Of a DNA stretch of 64,000 nt, positions 14,101-27,000 are shown piece after piece (within the stretch, counting starts at the first letter, position 1; each line of letters starts with the position of its first letter). A model generated the notes under the pieces. The model saw nothing but the letters and a program-made list of their open reading frames with translations. It ran no database searches and was not told the origin of the DNA. A program made the translations under genes and the position numbers. This stretch comes from Onchocerca lupi (taxonomy: Eukaryota > Nematoda > Chromadorea > Rhabditida > Onchocercidae), in assembly GCA_028564675.1 (NCBI GenBank), contig JAOVVO010000292.1:1-64000 (forward strand). Direction: 5' to 3'.

Positions 14101-14640
14101 GATTTTTGATCGATATAAATTGCAGGAAACCAATCTCTACTATTATATATGGTTTAGCCGCTGTATTAGTCAGACCAGCTCAATCTATTGCACCCTTTAT
14201 TATTGTAGTAATTCTTTCTCAGTTCGGTTATAAGGTTACTGTTTAAAGTTTTTGCTTTATATTACTTTTGACTATAGATATCTTTATCGATAATCACAAT
14301 TTCAATGCAAATGCCAGTGAAATACGATTTTTGTAGTGTATTGTATTGAGCACAAGTAATACAAGTAAGTACGATATTACATATTAAATAGAACAAAGAA
14401 AAACATGAATATGAAGATAAAAGCTTTCACTATTTCAAGATTTTATAAAACTTTTTCCCAATTTTTCAAATAATTTAGGAATATCAAGCGAGTAATTTGG
14501 CAAGCTTACAACTCGTTGATGGTATGTTTTATGTCATTTGTTCGGCAACTTTCATAACTAGTGCTGCGCAGTTATTATTTTTTTATTCCTTTGCTTTAAA
14601 AGGCGTAGTAAAAATTCCCAAAAGTGATATTCCTGTATAA
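11196..14640 (+). CDS. Multi-pass MFS-like transporter, TMEM180/MFSD13A-like
   Basis: Ten exons: 11196-11387, 11862-12040, 12237-12384, 12702-12943, 13097-13217, 13332-13486, 13828-13911, 14126-14234, 14479-14640, nine junction-checked blocks with compatible phases, giving 463 aa. (The count is nine coding exons; any tenth would be untranslated.) The protein is hydrophobic throughout, with roughly 11-12 likely membrane segments. The first loop contains WNAINDPLFGYAQD, matching the glycoside-pentoside-hexuronide/MFSD2-TMEM180 type motif NxxxDPxxG. A charged cytoplasmic linker lies in the middle (about residues 215-245). The C-terminus is short. Substrate is unknown. The superfamily call is firm; the TMEM180 subfamily is an inference from the motif and length. 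Polyadenylation-like AATAAA motifs lie near 14898. Confidence 0.8.
12117..12152. repeat. 19-bp tandem duplication in an intron
   Basis: Two adjacent copies of a unit resembling GTTTGTCACTGAAAACTATA lie in the second intron of the transporter gene. It appears to be a simple recent duplication. Confidence 0.7.
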
Positions 14641-15003
14641 TATTATTTGTCAGCTGATTGTATGTCTCGTTTAATTCATGATAACAACCATGTAATTTGG
14701 ATGATGAGTAGTGTAATTACAACCATGTAATTTAGATGAAGAGCTATCTAATTATCAATAATTGCCAGTATTTTATTGACTCTTGTTAATAATAGAAATG
14801 ATTAGATGTCATGTTTACTATTGCCAACAATAAATGATTGTAAATAATTATAGTCGTATTACTAGTAGATTAATTGTACCTATATACATGTACATATAAA
14901 TAAATAATTTATACGAAGCATTAAAAAATTAACTGTTGAAAATACACGATATATTAATGATCGGATTACAAAAAAAAAAAAAACCTTTCTTCTACGTATT
15001 ATA

Positions 15004-15248
15004 TCTATATAAATAAAAATGTAAATATTTGTTGTGGCTTTTGATACAACGTTGTAAGTTCTTCACTGATTGCTTTGAAATTTTGACACGATGTTGCATT
15101 CGAATAGACGCGTATTTCCATACAGATATACCTTTCTTTTTATCAATTCGTAGGGATAAACATGGTTACCGCCAAAACGCCGTGAGAATAAATATATTTC
15201 ACGCCAAAACGCTCCGATTAACAGATTAATAAAGTGATCCTAAACTAA
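15004..15248 (+). mobile_element. Helitron-like non-autonomous copy A
   Basis: Starts with TCTATATAAATAAAAATG, a form often seen at animal Helitron 5' ends. It shares about 115 bp of clear similarity with copy B just downstream (15285). It can be read as A|TC...CTAA|T, the Helitron insertion pattern, with CTAA at 15245-15248. The 3' hairpin is weak, so the right boundary is uncertain. Confidence 0.4.
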
Positions 15249-15284
15249 TCATTAATTCACTGCTAGATAATGGTGGACAAATAA

Positions 15285-15472
15285 TCTATGTAAATAAAAA
15301 TGTAAATGTTCGTTGTTGCCTTTCACACAACGTTTCAAGTTCTTCACCGATTGATTTGAGATTTTTTCCAACAATGTTCCATTCGAATAAAATATCCGCT
15401 CACTTACTTTTACCCGCCATAGCTGTGACAGTTAAAAGTAAATGAGCGGACATTTTTATTTATAGAGACTAA
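15285..15472 (+). mobile_element. Helitron-like non-autonomous copy B
   Basis: Begins with TCTATGTAAATAAAAATG and ends in CTAA (15469-15472), flanked A|TC and CTAA|T as Helitrons require. A strong hairpin of about 19 bp (arms 15395-15413 and 15431-15450, motif TCCGCTCA...TGAGCGGA) lies 18 nt before the end. The termini are also inverted to each other (AAATAAAAATGT versus ACATTTTTATTT), so a terminal-inverted-repeat MITE is an alternative. Confidence 0.45.
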
Positions 15473-16379
15473 TTGGACGGCCATGCTTCGTGTGACCGAG
15501 TACAAGCTAATTAATGGTAAGAATGTGAAATAATTTTAAATCACAATTTCGCAATAATGTAAATATGCAATAATCTTTAATCATAATTTTTCAAAATCAA
15601 GAAGTTTTTTTTTTTTCATCAATTACATCATGCGAAATTTATCCATCAGTTCAGTACAGTATATTTCTTTTTTTTTAGAGATGAAATGATTGCATGTTAA
15701 TATTAGCGTTGGGGAAGCTGATGAATGAAGCGTATAGTCATAAAATTATTTTATAATTGACCTGTCGATAGGAATAAGCATGATTTTCACTGTTATTATT
15801 ATATCAGAAAAGAGGATTTTTATACGATTATAAAAAATATTATTTTAATTATATGTTCTTATATATTCGTTATTTATTTATTTTTTTCTAGGCTTTAAGG
15901 GAATTTAATTTTGTTTGAAAGTCTTGAATTTCAAGTTTTTTTTTTTTTTCATTTAAACAATAATGGTTTTATTTTTTGCTTTTTCTGGAAAGTGCTTATT
16001 CTTCGTTAATTAAAAAAAAAAAAAGAAAATATTTGTTTTGAAAATGGTTAAGAATACTTATCTAGTAAAAAAGTAGCATGAAAATTCATCAAAATTCATT
16101 ATTGAATATATGAATTGCCATTTATTTTACAAGAATTTTTAAAAAAAAAAACCTTTTCTTTCTCTCTTTGTTTCCTTTTTTTTTCTTGTTTTATTCCATT
16201 TAAAGGAATTTATTTGAATGGTTGATGTGAATGAAATTGAAAAAGCAGATAGGTAGTCAAATCTCATAATATTTATGTACAAGCTGAAAACTCGAATTTA
16301 TATTCCAAATTTCAATAAAAATGCAATAATTTTTCTTTTTATTTTTGATTATTTATCAATTTTTGAAATGAAAATAATC

Positions 16380-16735
16380 ATGGTCATTATTGATACCAAT
16401 TATTTTTATTATTATTATTACCAATATACTTACTTTTCCTAGATGAAAATAATAATAATTATTGTTCGTATTGATATTATTATTATTATTATCGTGAACT
16501 ATATATTATTATTAAAAATTTTTACTGTAATTTGTTATTGCTGTTATGATTTTTTTTCCTTAAATGAAAATAATAGTCATTATTATTAATACTGTGGTTA
16601 TTATTATTGTCACTAATTTTTTACTGTATATTATTATTATTAGTAGTAGTATTATTATCATTATTATTATTAATATTATTATTAATAATTATTATTATCA
16701 TTATTACTATTATTATCGTTATTACTGAATGCTAA
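16380..16735. repeat. ATT/TTA trinucleotide microsatellite cluster
   Basis: Repeated runs of ATT/TTA with interruptions. The densest part is about 16625-16735. No coding function seen. Confidence 0.8.
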
Positions 16736-16941
16736 GTTGAGAAGGAAGAAATATTGGTAAAATTTGGACTGGAATAAACAATTAGTAGGACCTTAAATTG
16801 TATAATTAAATAAAACATATGAAGCATTAAATAATATAATATATGGGATATATAAATGTTGTATGTATCCATTCATTCTATAAATATGTATGAATGCGAA
16901 TTCATAGACAATGAAAGCCTAGGACTTTAGTTGCAAAATAA

Positions 16942-16970
16942 GCCTAGGCTTAGGCTTAGACTTAGGCTTA
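16942..16970 (+). repeat. Interstitial TTAGGC telomere-like array
   Basis: About four tandem units of TTAGGC, the nematode telomere repeat, one with a G-to-A change (TTAGAC), preceded by CCTAGGC. It lies about 700 bp upstream of the RAB27 start, away from any chromosome-end context in the window. Confidence 0.75.
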
Positions 16971-16989
16971 CGAGAAGAGGAAGAAATGA

Positions 16990-17011
16990 GGGGGGTGGGG
17001 GGAGAGGGGGG
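16990..17011 (+). other. G-rich tract, G-quadruplex candidate
   Basis: Three to four G runs of five or six (GGGGGG T GGGGGG AGA GGGGGG) in an otherwise very AT-rich region, 20 bp after the telomere-like array. The pattern fits a G-quadruplex-forming strand. Confidence 0.55.
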
Positions 17012-17615
17012 AAAAAAAGCGAGAATTGAAAAGAGATGAAAAGAGAGAAAGGTTGAGAAAATGCTTGCATCTATTTCTTTCTACATAGACTTTTCATTTA
17101 TTTGGGTTGATGTTGTTGTTACTAACAAAAACCGATAACCAAAAGCTAAAGCCAACATATGCAATCATCTCATCAATATTTCGCATTTTTCGAACTGAAA
17201 ACTATCATCGATAAGTATGAGTTTTAGGAAGAAAAAAAAGAGAGAGAAAAAAATTAGATACTATTAGTTTGTTAGCATTTATATGTGTATGTTCACTTTT
17301 AAGTTTTCTTTTTTCTCTTTTTTGATAAATCGATTGCATGTATATTCGTTTTTAACAGAAGAAAGAAAAATTACTTAATTTAATGAATTTTTTTTTTTCT
17401 GCTTTCATCCTTACTTAATTACTTAATTTTTGATTCGTTTCCTTTAATTTATTCTCTTCTCTTGATAATATATGTATAATGATTAATTATTTTTATTTTT
17501 ATTTATTTTAGCTATCGTCAAGAAAATTAGGTGTATAATTGATCGTTACTAATTGTTTATTGTTGTTCTTCTTGTTGTTTTATTTTGATCAAGTGGTAGA
17601 TTATTAGCTCAGCAG

Positions 17616-17654
<39 letters not shown>

Positions 17655-17673
17655 GAAAAAAAAAAAGTGATAA

Positions 17674-20600
17674 ATGGGTGATTACGATTATTTGATCAAA
17701 TTTTTGGCTTTGGGTGATTCCGGAGTTGGCAAAACGTCCTTCTTGGTTTGTTTATTTTTACTTTTTTTCCCGTTTCTTCTTGTTTTATTCTTGATTAATA
17801 ACACATATATATTTTATTTATTGTTTGATTATTGATTTATTTGATTATTTGATATTTAATAATAGTTTTATTCTTCTTATATCAATATGTATAAATGTTC
17901 AAATTTATCATTTGGAATTTTTATTTCTAATTTGAAATTTTAATCTAATTTAAAATTTGGTTTTAACATTAAATAAAACATAAAATGTGGAGAAATTATT
18001 AAGAATAAATTAGAAGGCTATTTTTCTATATCGTTCGATTTAATGATATTATAAAAAAATAATAATTATAAAAGATGAGAAAGAAACAATGATGAAAACA
18101 ACGTGATAATAATGATAAATTAAAAATTCCCAACAGTTTTTGCTATCACTATAATTATTACTATTTTGCTATCATAATAATTATCATTATTTTGCTGTCA
18201 TAGTTAGTATCATAATTATCATTATTTTTATCATTATACGAAGATATGAGGTAACAATGTCTTGTGTTAATTGTTGCTACTATGTTCGAAGGTTGAACGA
18301 AGATTCGAAAGTGTTTTTCATGGAAGTTTTAAATTTATTATTATTATCACAATTATCATTATTTTTACTATTATCATTTTCTTATCTTTTACGATTATTT
18401 ATATCTATATTAAATCAAACATTACTACAGTATTATTGATTTATATGAAAGAGAAAAGAAAAAAATTATCATTCATTCCAATAAATCACTATATATTGAT
18501 CAAATCTTCTAATCTGATATTTGATATGAAGATTCAAAGATGATAGTGTTATTTATCAAAATATTCTCAAATTATTTTTAAATATTTTTTATCAAAAAAA
18601 ATTAAAAAAATAAAAAAAACGACAAGAAAGGAAAGAAAATGCAAGTTTGTGTATGCAAACTGCAAACTGCAAAAAAAAATCCTTCATATTTTCCATATAC
18701 GTCAAATTACATCAGATTTTTTTTTTGTTTTTTTTATTTTTTCTCATATTTCATTTATTTTTAGCATCGATATACGGATAATACATTTACCGGTCAATTC
18801 ATATCAACCGTTGGAATTGATTTCAAAGAAAAGAAAGTTGTAAGTTATCAAATTTTATCGATAAAATTATGGATAAAAAAAAAGTTGATAAAATTATCGA
18901 TAAAAAAAAAAAAGTTGTAGTAATTATAATTAATTTCATCTAGGTATATAAAAGTAGTCGTGGAGGTTACGGTGGAAGAGGACAGCGTATTTTATTACAG
19001 CTATGGGATACAGCTGGTCAAGAAAGGTTTGGTTATATTAAAATTTGTAATTTTTATTTTGCTCCTTTTTTTTTTTCTTTTTTACAATTATAATCAATAA
19101 ATAAATAATTTTATTTTCCATCGAAAGATTTCAATTTAATTTTCATATTATTTTTTGAATGAAAGAATTTAAAATTTATCGAAAATAGTAATTTTATTAG
19201 TGAAGAATTAGAAAATTAAAATTTATTTAAAATCAAAACGAATAATTTCCCTTTTTTTTTTTTCAGGTTTCGTAGTCTTACAACAGCATTTTTTCGTGAT
19301 GCAATGGGTTTCATACTTATATTTGACATTACAAATGAACAATCATTCCTAAATATCAGAGATTGGTTATCACAACTAAAAGTGTGTTATTTAATTTGAT
19401 TTCTAATTTTTGAATTTAATTTTATAAGTTCAATCATTGGAAAAGTTTGTTTTCATTTAGAAACAAAGGAATCTATCATTTTGTTTATTTTTAAGAGCAT
19501 AATGAATTTATTATAATTAATTTCAATTTTTGAAATTGCGCAAGAAATGCATGCATGCATCTCTTTCAGATTCATGCATATTGTGAAACACCTGATATAA
19601 TTATTTGTGGCAATAAATCAGATTTGGAAAATCGACGACAAGTTAGTACAGCACGAGCTAAACAATTAGCCGATCAATTGGGGTATTTTTTTTTTTTTTT
19701 TTAGTTTTAGTTTTAGTTTTGCTTGAATTTCAGCATTTTTTTCTTAATATAAAAACTCTGATTGATTCAATTTCAAAAATTTCGAATTTCAACTTAAATT
19801 TTGTCAAACTTTTTTTTCCATCATTATTTATTCATTTTTCCTATAACAAATTTCGTATTATCATTCTTTAATGTTTAATTAATTAATTAATGAAATATTA
19901 AGCGTAATAATCACGAGTGATAGAATGATATAAGTATTAGGAGTAATAATGAATTATTAGCAATATATGTCCATTCAAAAATGAGTTTACATTTAAAAAA
20001 AAAAAAAAAAGCATATATCGACATTAATTTCAAAATTCATCTTTCGATAATTTTAATTAAGACAAACTTTGTGAATTGATTTTCTTTGACAAACATTATT
20101 TAGTCCATCTAATTAATTCTAATTATTATTTCTCATTACTTTTCATCTTTATTCTGTTCTTCCGAATTGCTTTAGTAATGATTTATTGCTTTCTTGATGG
20201 TTATTTTGTCAATTAATTATTTCAATTTTTCGTTATTAATCTTGGTCATCATCAAGAGCGATTCATGAGAATTTCATAATTTATTGATTTTTAGATTTGA
20301 GTTTCAGGTTCAATATAACGAAAAGACTGATCTAAACTTGATCCGAAATATTTGGCATAGTATATTATTGATTGTTACAATTCATTGATAAGAATAGATT
20401 TATCTCTCCAGATTATCTTTCACTTTATCTTTTTCATTTTGGTCTTTTTAGAAAAAAATCAGAAATTTGCGGGAATAATGAAATAAATGATAATAACGAT
20501 GAAAATGATAAAAATCCCGCAGTGATAAGTTGGAAAGATAACGATTTACTTCATAAATATTATGATAAATCAATCATGCATAGCAATTAATCGAAAAATA

Positions 20601-21963
20601 GGAATTAAGAAATTTAATTAATTTTTATCCTATCATTATTCTTTGCTAGCTCAACATATTTTTTAAGAAGAAAATAGTTATTATAATCAAAAATATGACA
20701 AATTATTCAATTCAAATAATAGATTACTAATTAATTCAGTAGAAGAAATGAGAATATCTTACAATAAAAACTAATTTATAAACATTTAAATCCTTATCCT
20801 ATTTCCAGCTTATCGTAACATTTTTATCTTTATTTGATGGAGAAAAAAAAAAAGAAAAAAATCGATTTAACGAATTTTTCTTTTGTTTTTAAAATTTTAT
20901 TCGAAATTTCCGTTTCATAATGTATTTCTTTTTCTTTTCTTTTTCATGTAATAGTTGATGATATTATTATAATTTGAATGATTATTTTTCTTTTCCTCCT
21001 CTTTCATTTTTAAAATTTTTTTTATTCTATTTTAAAATTAAATAAATGATTATTTCACTAAGCTCAAATATATACACATAACTTCTCATCTATTTTATTG
21101 CTAAAAAATTTTTTTATTTTTATTTATTTCCATTCTACCTTCTTTTTTTTTTCTTTTAAGGACATTTAAAAATATTGCCAAGTTGCTACAATTTTAATTT
21201 ATCGATAAAAAATATCTGAAATAATTTGTCAAATTTTAAATTTTCATTTAAATAATAAAAACATTTGTTGAAAATGACTAAATAACTAATTAATTATTCA
21301 AACCAAAATCATACTATTTAAAAACATTTTTAAAAATAACTAATAGCTAATTAATTATTTAAACTAAAATCACATTATCCATTTCTTTTGACATCAAAAA
21401 AATATTTCATAAACAAACAAATTGCTAATTATTCATTCAAAATCATGTTATCTTTTTCTTTCATTATCAAAAATATTTGCTAACATTTGTTATTCCATCA
21501 ATTTACAATTATATTACTTGATGATTAAAATAATTTGCTTAATATAAAATTAATTTGATATTAAATCAAAATGAATTTTTATGATAATAATTGAGAAATG
21601 AGAAAAAAAAATTATAATTATTATCAAAATATGCAGAATTTATATTTATAGAAAAAAGAAATTATCAAATCATAAAAAAAAAAAAATCTTAAGTCATAGA
21701 AAATCATTTAAAAAATTTATAAAAAGAAAAAGTCGGAAAATAAATTATATACTATAAAATAATAAATTGCTAATTTTAGATTGCCATATTTTGAGACAAG
21801 CGCCTGTTCGTCAACAAATGTTGAAAAATCGGTAGATTGCTTATTGGATTTGGTTATGCAACGAATTCAACAATCGGTAAAACATACACGAATGCCACTT
21901 GGTGATAGTAAAGGTATAATTCTTGATGCTGATACAACCTCTTCCTATTGTTCCTATTGCTAA
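17674..21963 (+). CDS. aex-6: RAB27 small GTPase, AEX-6-like
   Basis: Rab GTPase of the RAB27 type, which tethers secretory and dense-core vesicles at the plasma membrane; C. elegans AEX-6 acts in the defecation/exocytosis circuit. Six exons: 17674-17745, 18765-18839, 18944-19026, 19267-19381, 19570-19682, 21780-21963, giving 213 aa. All nucleotide-binding motifs are present: GDSGVGKT (14-21), TVGIDF, WDTAGQE (70-76), NKSD (130-133), ETSA (158-161). RAB27 hallmarks are the N-terminal GDYDYLIKFLALGD and FFRDAMGF, plus a Gly-rich insert before the WDTAGQE strand. The protein ends SSYCSYC rather than the CGC of vertebrate RAB27. Intron 5 is about 2.1 kb. The tail Cys pattern is discussed in findings. 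Confidence 0.95.
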
Positions 21964-22214
21964 TCTTATCACTCTTCTAAATTCATCTTCTTATCATTCT
22001 TCTAAATTCATCTTCTTATCATTCTTCTGAATTAATCTTCTTATCATTTTTTTGAATTGATCCTTTTATCATTCTTCTAAATTAATCTTCTTATCATTCT
22101 TCTAAACTAATCTTCTTGTCATTCTTCTAAATTAATCTTCTCATCATTCTTCTAAACTAATCTTCTTATCATTCTTTGAAATTAATCTTCTTATCATTCT
22201 TCTAAATTTTGTTA
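21964..22214. repeat. 25-bp minisatellite after RAB27
   Basis: About ten imperfect copies of a 25-bp unit of the form ATTCTTCTAAATTAATCTTC followed by TTATC. The array starts directly at the RAB27 stop codon, so it probably forms the start of the 3' UTR. AATAAA motifs follow near 22282. Confidence 0.85.
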
Positions 22215-24082
22215 TCATTCTTCATTCTTTTTTTTCTTGCATTTTTTATAAGCAAACATAAGGAAATTATTTATTACTAATTAATAAAGAAGAAATAGAA
22301 TTGTAATATTTATTTATTTACACATTTATACATATGTATACACATATACTTTCTAGGTCAAAGTTTTCAAATTTTTATCAATTCTGTTGTTAATGTTTAC
22401 GCCATATCGAAATTCAATATCATTCCTTCTTCTTTTTCTAATTTCTAATTATTTCTAAACAAAATTACAAATAGCAAGTAAATAATCTTTCAATATTTTC
22501 TGTGGATAAATTTATTCCTAAATTTATTTATTTATTCCCGAAATTCGTTCTTTTTCCTTTCTTAATGATAGAATCAGATCAGGAAAAAAAAAATTATCTA
22601 ATATAGAATATTCTAAATTTACTAATCATTTCAATGATAAAATATCGAGAAATATTGCAAAATATTTGCCTTAGAAGCATAAAAATATTTCGTTGATTTT
22701 TCTTTCTCTCCTTTCGAAATGAATTTCTAACTCAAATTTAAAATGTTAACAAAATTTTAGAAAAATTCAATTGACAAAATAAATCTCCTACTTAAAGATT
22801 AAATTTATATCAAAAAGATTAATCAAATCTCTTCAATTTTGGGAATATATGACGTATGACGTGAATATTTTGTAATGTAACTTTTTCATATTGTAAATAA
22901 ATAAAACGATATCATTGGAAATGTGTAAGAAAAAAAAAAAATTATTGTTGGATAATTTTTGAAATGTTCCTTCTTTTCTATTTTCTTTTTCTTTTTCATA
23001 TTTAATTTTGTGTTTTAATATTGTAATTTTCTTTTTTCTTTCTTCTTGTTATTTCATTCCGGTTTTATTGTTTTAACTTTGCTGCTTCTATACTGCTTGA
23101 TCATATTCTGTCATATCAAATTTATATAAAAGTGATTTAAATCTATAAGCATAGATGCATGAGAATAGGGACGTATGTAATACATAGAATTCACGTACAT
23201 GGTAAATAGAATTTATTAGTGAAATTAACTTTGACAAGCAAATTTCATGATAATATGATGCAAGAAATGATAATAATAACATCTTAGCATTTCATATTAA
23301 GAAGTGATGTAAACAATACGCATCTAAATATGTGATATCAAAGTTTATAGTATCGGAAGTAATCGAAGCGATATTTAAAATTGAGCCAACAGATCAAATA
23401 TTCTTCAATATTTGAAAAAACATTCAAAAAGATGATACTATTATCAGTGATGATGACGCGCAATCTGGATGATAACAACAGTCAGTGAAAGTAAATAAGA
23501 CAAGATTATCTAATATTGAAAATCTAGTGATCAAATTTCAAATAGTTTGATCATATTTAATCAAACAATCATTTTTCAACAAGTAAGATACATAATGACA
23601 ACATACTGAAATAATCGAATCAATTTTGATATTCGATTTTGGTAACATTTGTTATAAAAATACATAAGACCAAAGTTAACATGCGAAAAAGAATTATAAA
23701 TGTAAATTTTCTCCTTGACATTTAAATTTAGATTTCGATGTCAACTTCCGGAACATTTATGTTGAATATCAATCGGATGAAAATTTAGTTAAGACGCTTA
23801 AATTATAACATGAAAATAATAAGAATATATTACATATGATTAGAAAATAAAATTCTATTCAATAATTTAATTTTCAGTAATGTTTATTCTCATCACTTAA
23901 TGCTAAAGTGATAATGCAAATTTTTAAATTCTTGTATATGAATATAATTGTCTATAAATTATACTACGCTTTGTAAAAGAAAAAAATCATTTTAAATTGT
24001 TAACGTTTCAGAAAGCAAATAATTGCAGAGATCTGAAATTAATAAAATGATAACAATTACGCAATTGATAAAATGATAACAA
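22215..24082. other. intergenic region, no gene seen
   Basis: Convergent gap between RAB27 and URI. It is AT-rich; only short chance frames are seen. Confidence 0.55.
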
Positions 24083-27000
24083 TTAATCAAGATGTGCGCG
24101 TGACATCTTAAAACGTGAAATTCGCCGAGGTGAATCATCCTTTGAAGGCGTTATAACTGGTATTGATTCGTTATCTGTATCATTACCAGCAGGTGGATAT
24201 CTCTCCATCACTTTACCCGTAAATGCCTGGAATGAAACAAATATTTTCAAATCTTTTATCAAATTAACGTAAAAATAATCTCTTCATAAATAAAACCACC
24301 ACAATAAACTTCATTACTTAAAACTATCAATAATACTAAATTTATTTGAAAAAATGCTGGAAATTAAAAAACTAGTTCAAATACTACATCGATAATAAAA
24401 TACCTCTTCAGAAATCGGTACAATTTCTCGCCAATTTTCTGATTCAGTAGCAGCTAAAGCATCAATATCAACTGGTGATTTTTCATTAAAATTACGCAAA
24501 ATAGAACGTGGCAAAGGACATGAGAAACGTGGATCATCATTTATAATCTGAAAATATTTCAAAATTCTCAATAATATTTTTGATATTTTCTATCACACAT
24601 ATTAATGTAATATTTTCCCTTATTTCTTCCAATGCAATTATTCCAATAGGACAAAATCACTTAATTATTAAAAAATTTTACAAGAAATGATTTGATTAAT
24701 AAAATAAATAATTTATGGAAAATAACATACGAAATAAATTAAAAATAATAAATAAAGCTTATTTACCATTTTTGGTTCATTTTCATGTAATGGTGTTTCA
24801 GAATTTGGTGATGAAATTGGTGTTGTATTAGCTGAGTAAGTTTTATCTTCATTCTTGAAACGAACTGTACGTCGTATTTTTTGAGATTCATTGTTTGCTT
24901 CTTTTAACACTGATTGAATAATGCTTTCCTTTTCATTATGCAATATTTCCATTTTTTTCTCTTCTTGTATATCTTCCAATAAATTATTATCAACTATAGC
25001 TTCTCCATTTTTCAAAGGAAAATCATCCGAATCAAGACTACTACTGAAATTATCTATCAAATAAACTAAAAATCAATCAATTAAAATAAATGACTAATTG
25101 AATTAATTCTTGTCAAAATATACATCATCATTCTATTGTAATTTTACAAGATTTACAAATACCCCCAAATGATTATATAATTTAAATTAAATAGCAATAA
25201 TTTAAATATCTGGGCTTTTTTTTATTTATTTATTTTTTTTTTAAATAAAACTTTACGATTCAGATATATTTGGGCTTTCGATAGCTCAAATGATGCTCAA
25301 GTAGCGCTGTCACTAATTAAAGTTGAGTAGTTAATCAAAGTTTAACAGACACATGATGAGATTGAAAGCTATATTCCCTAATGGTTAAAGCCTTAATCAA
25401 CAACAATGCATGCTATTTGCATTAATACGAACTTGCATTATATGCTTCCTACACTAAATACTAAAGAAAATAATTAATTATTTTACTGTAATTATACAGT
25501 ATGATTCGAAATTCAATCAAAATAAAAGTGATTGTATGAGAAATAAATATATTACCATTATTACAAATTACAAATAGCTTACCTATCATCCGTTTCTAAT
25601 TCACCTCCTTCTTCTTCTTGTCTTTCAAGTTCATCCAATCTTTCTAGTAATTTCTTATAATCCTAAATTCCAAAACATTTTATTTTATTTTCTTTTATTT
25701 TTGAATAAAAAATCAATCTTTAAAAAAGATAAAAAGTAACTCTTGATAACTATAACATTTAAAGAAAACAAAACTTTTATTTCCAGTTTTACATAAATGA
25801 TTTATGAAATCCAGTTTGTAAGTAATAAAAAAAAAAAAAATTCTATTCTGACCTCAGGAAATTTTTGAATTTTTTCATTAGGTTCTTCGAAGTTTATTTT
25901 CTTATCAAACTTTTCCACAATTTTTTGATCATAATCTTCAGCTTCATCCAAACTTTCAATTGTTTTTGTGCATAAATATTCATCCCTAAAAAATAAAAAA
26001 AAAGAAAAAAAATTGAGGTTATAATTAACGGAAAAATAAAATCATTCATTAAACTATTAAAAGAAAGCTCCAATTAAATGAAATGCATTGTGTATAAATA
26101 AAGCAAGATAACATGAAAAGAGATTTAAAAAAGAAACGAACAAATAATAGTTTAAACCTACTGTTGCAATGTATAAAAGACAAATTTGTAAATATTTACT
26201 TCGATAACTCGTTGATAGTCTCAGCCGTATCTTTCATATCTCTCAATTTTTCGTTTTTTTGTTCGAAATCTTTCTATAATAGAAAATTTCTCAATTATTT
26301 AAATATAGAATACAAATAACTTCAAAATCTTTTCAATAATCAAATTTCATTATCAGTCATAAGTTTTTCTTTCAATGCTGCTCATTTTACAAATATATTT
26401 TAAGCTTTTTGTTATTGCAATATTTAATGAATAACAATATCTTGACTTTAATAAATAATTGCTTACTTCAATATTGCATTTTTCTTCCTGTTTCTCTTGC
26501 TGCAAATAATCCTTCTTACGCAAACGTCTGACTAAAATATCATGTGTTGTGATAAAAAAGGAAATTAGTTAAATGATAACCCATGATATTATATTATACA
26601 TTTGAGATGAAAAAACGATTTTCAATTGTTATTATATATCAGTTAATTGGTAAATAAAGAAGTTTATAAAATAAAGCTTTTCTTAATAGATATCATTGCA
26701 GTCGTTTGAAAAATAAAAGATATTATTAGGTGATTTTACCTAATAATAGGTTTTATTCTTCATTAATATGTGCTAGTATATGTCATAGTATATTACAAAT
26801 GTATCAGTAGATTTAAGTATTCTCTATAAAAAAAAAAGCTTATATAAAATATGTAGAATGTTTCACATTCTATATAAAAAAGGATAAATCATGCTGCAAT
26901 AAGAAATGATCAATTCTATTAAAACTGATCAGAAACCTACGCTTCTTTTCTTCTTCATATTTCATCTCATCAAATGGTTCTCGTATTTCAATTTGTTCCC

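Larger units (their letters stand above)
14641..17673. other. Repeat-rich intergenic region
   Basis: About 3 kb between the MFS gene and RAB27, without a supportable exon. It holds the Helitron-like pair (15004-15472), ATT microsatellites (about 16380-16735), a TTAGGC array (16942-16970) and a G-rich tract (16990-17011), each listed separately. A poly-A tract of about 37 nt (about 17617-17653) sits immediately upstream of the RAB27 start. Confidence 0.6.
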
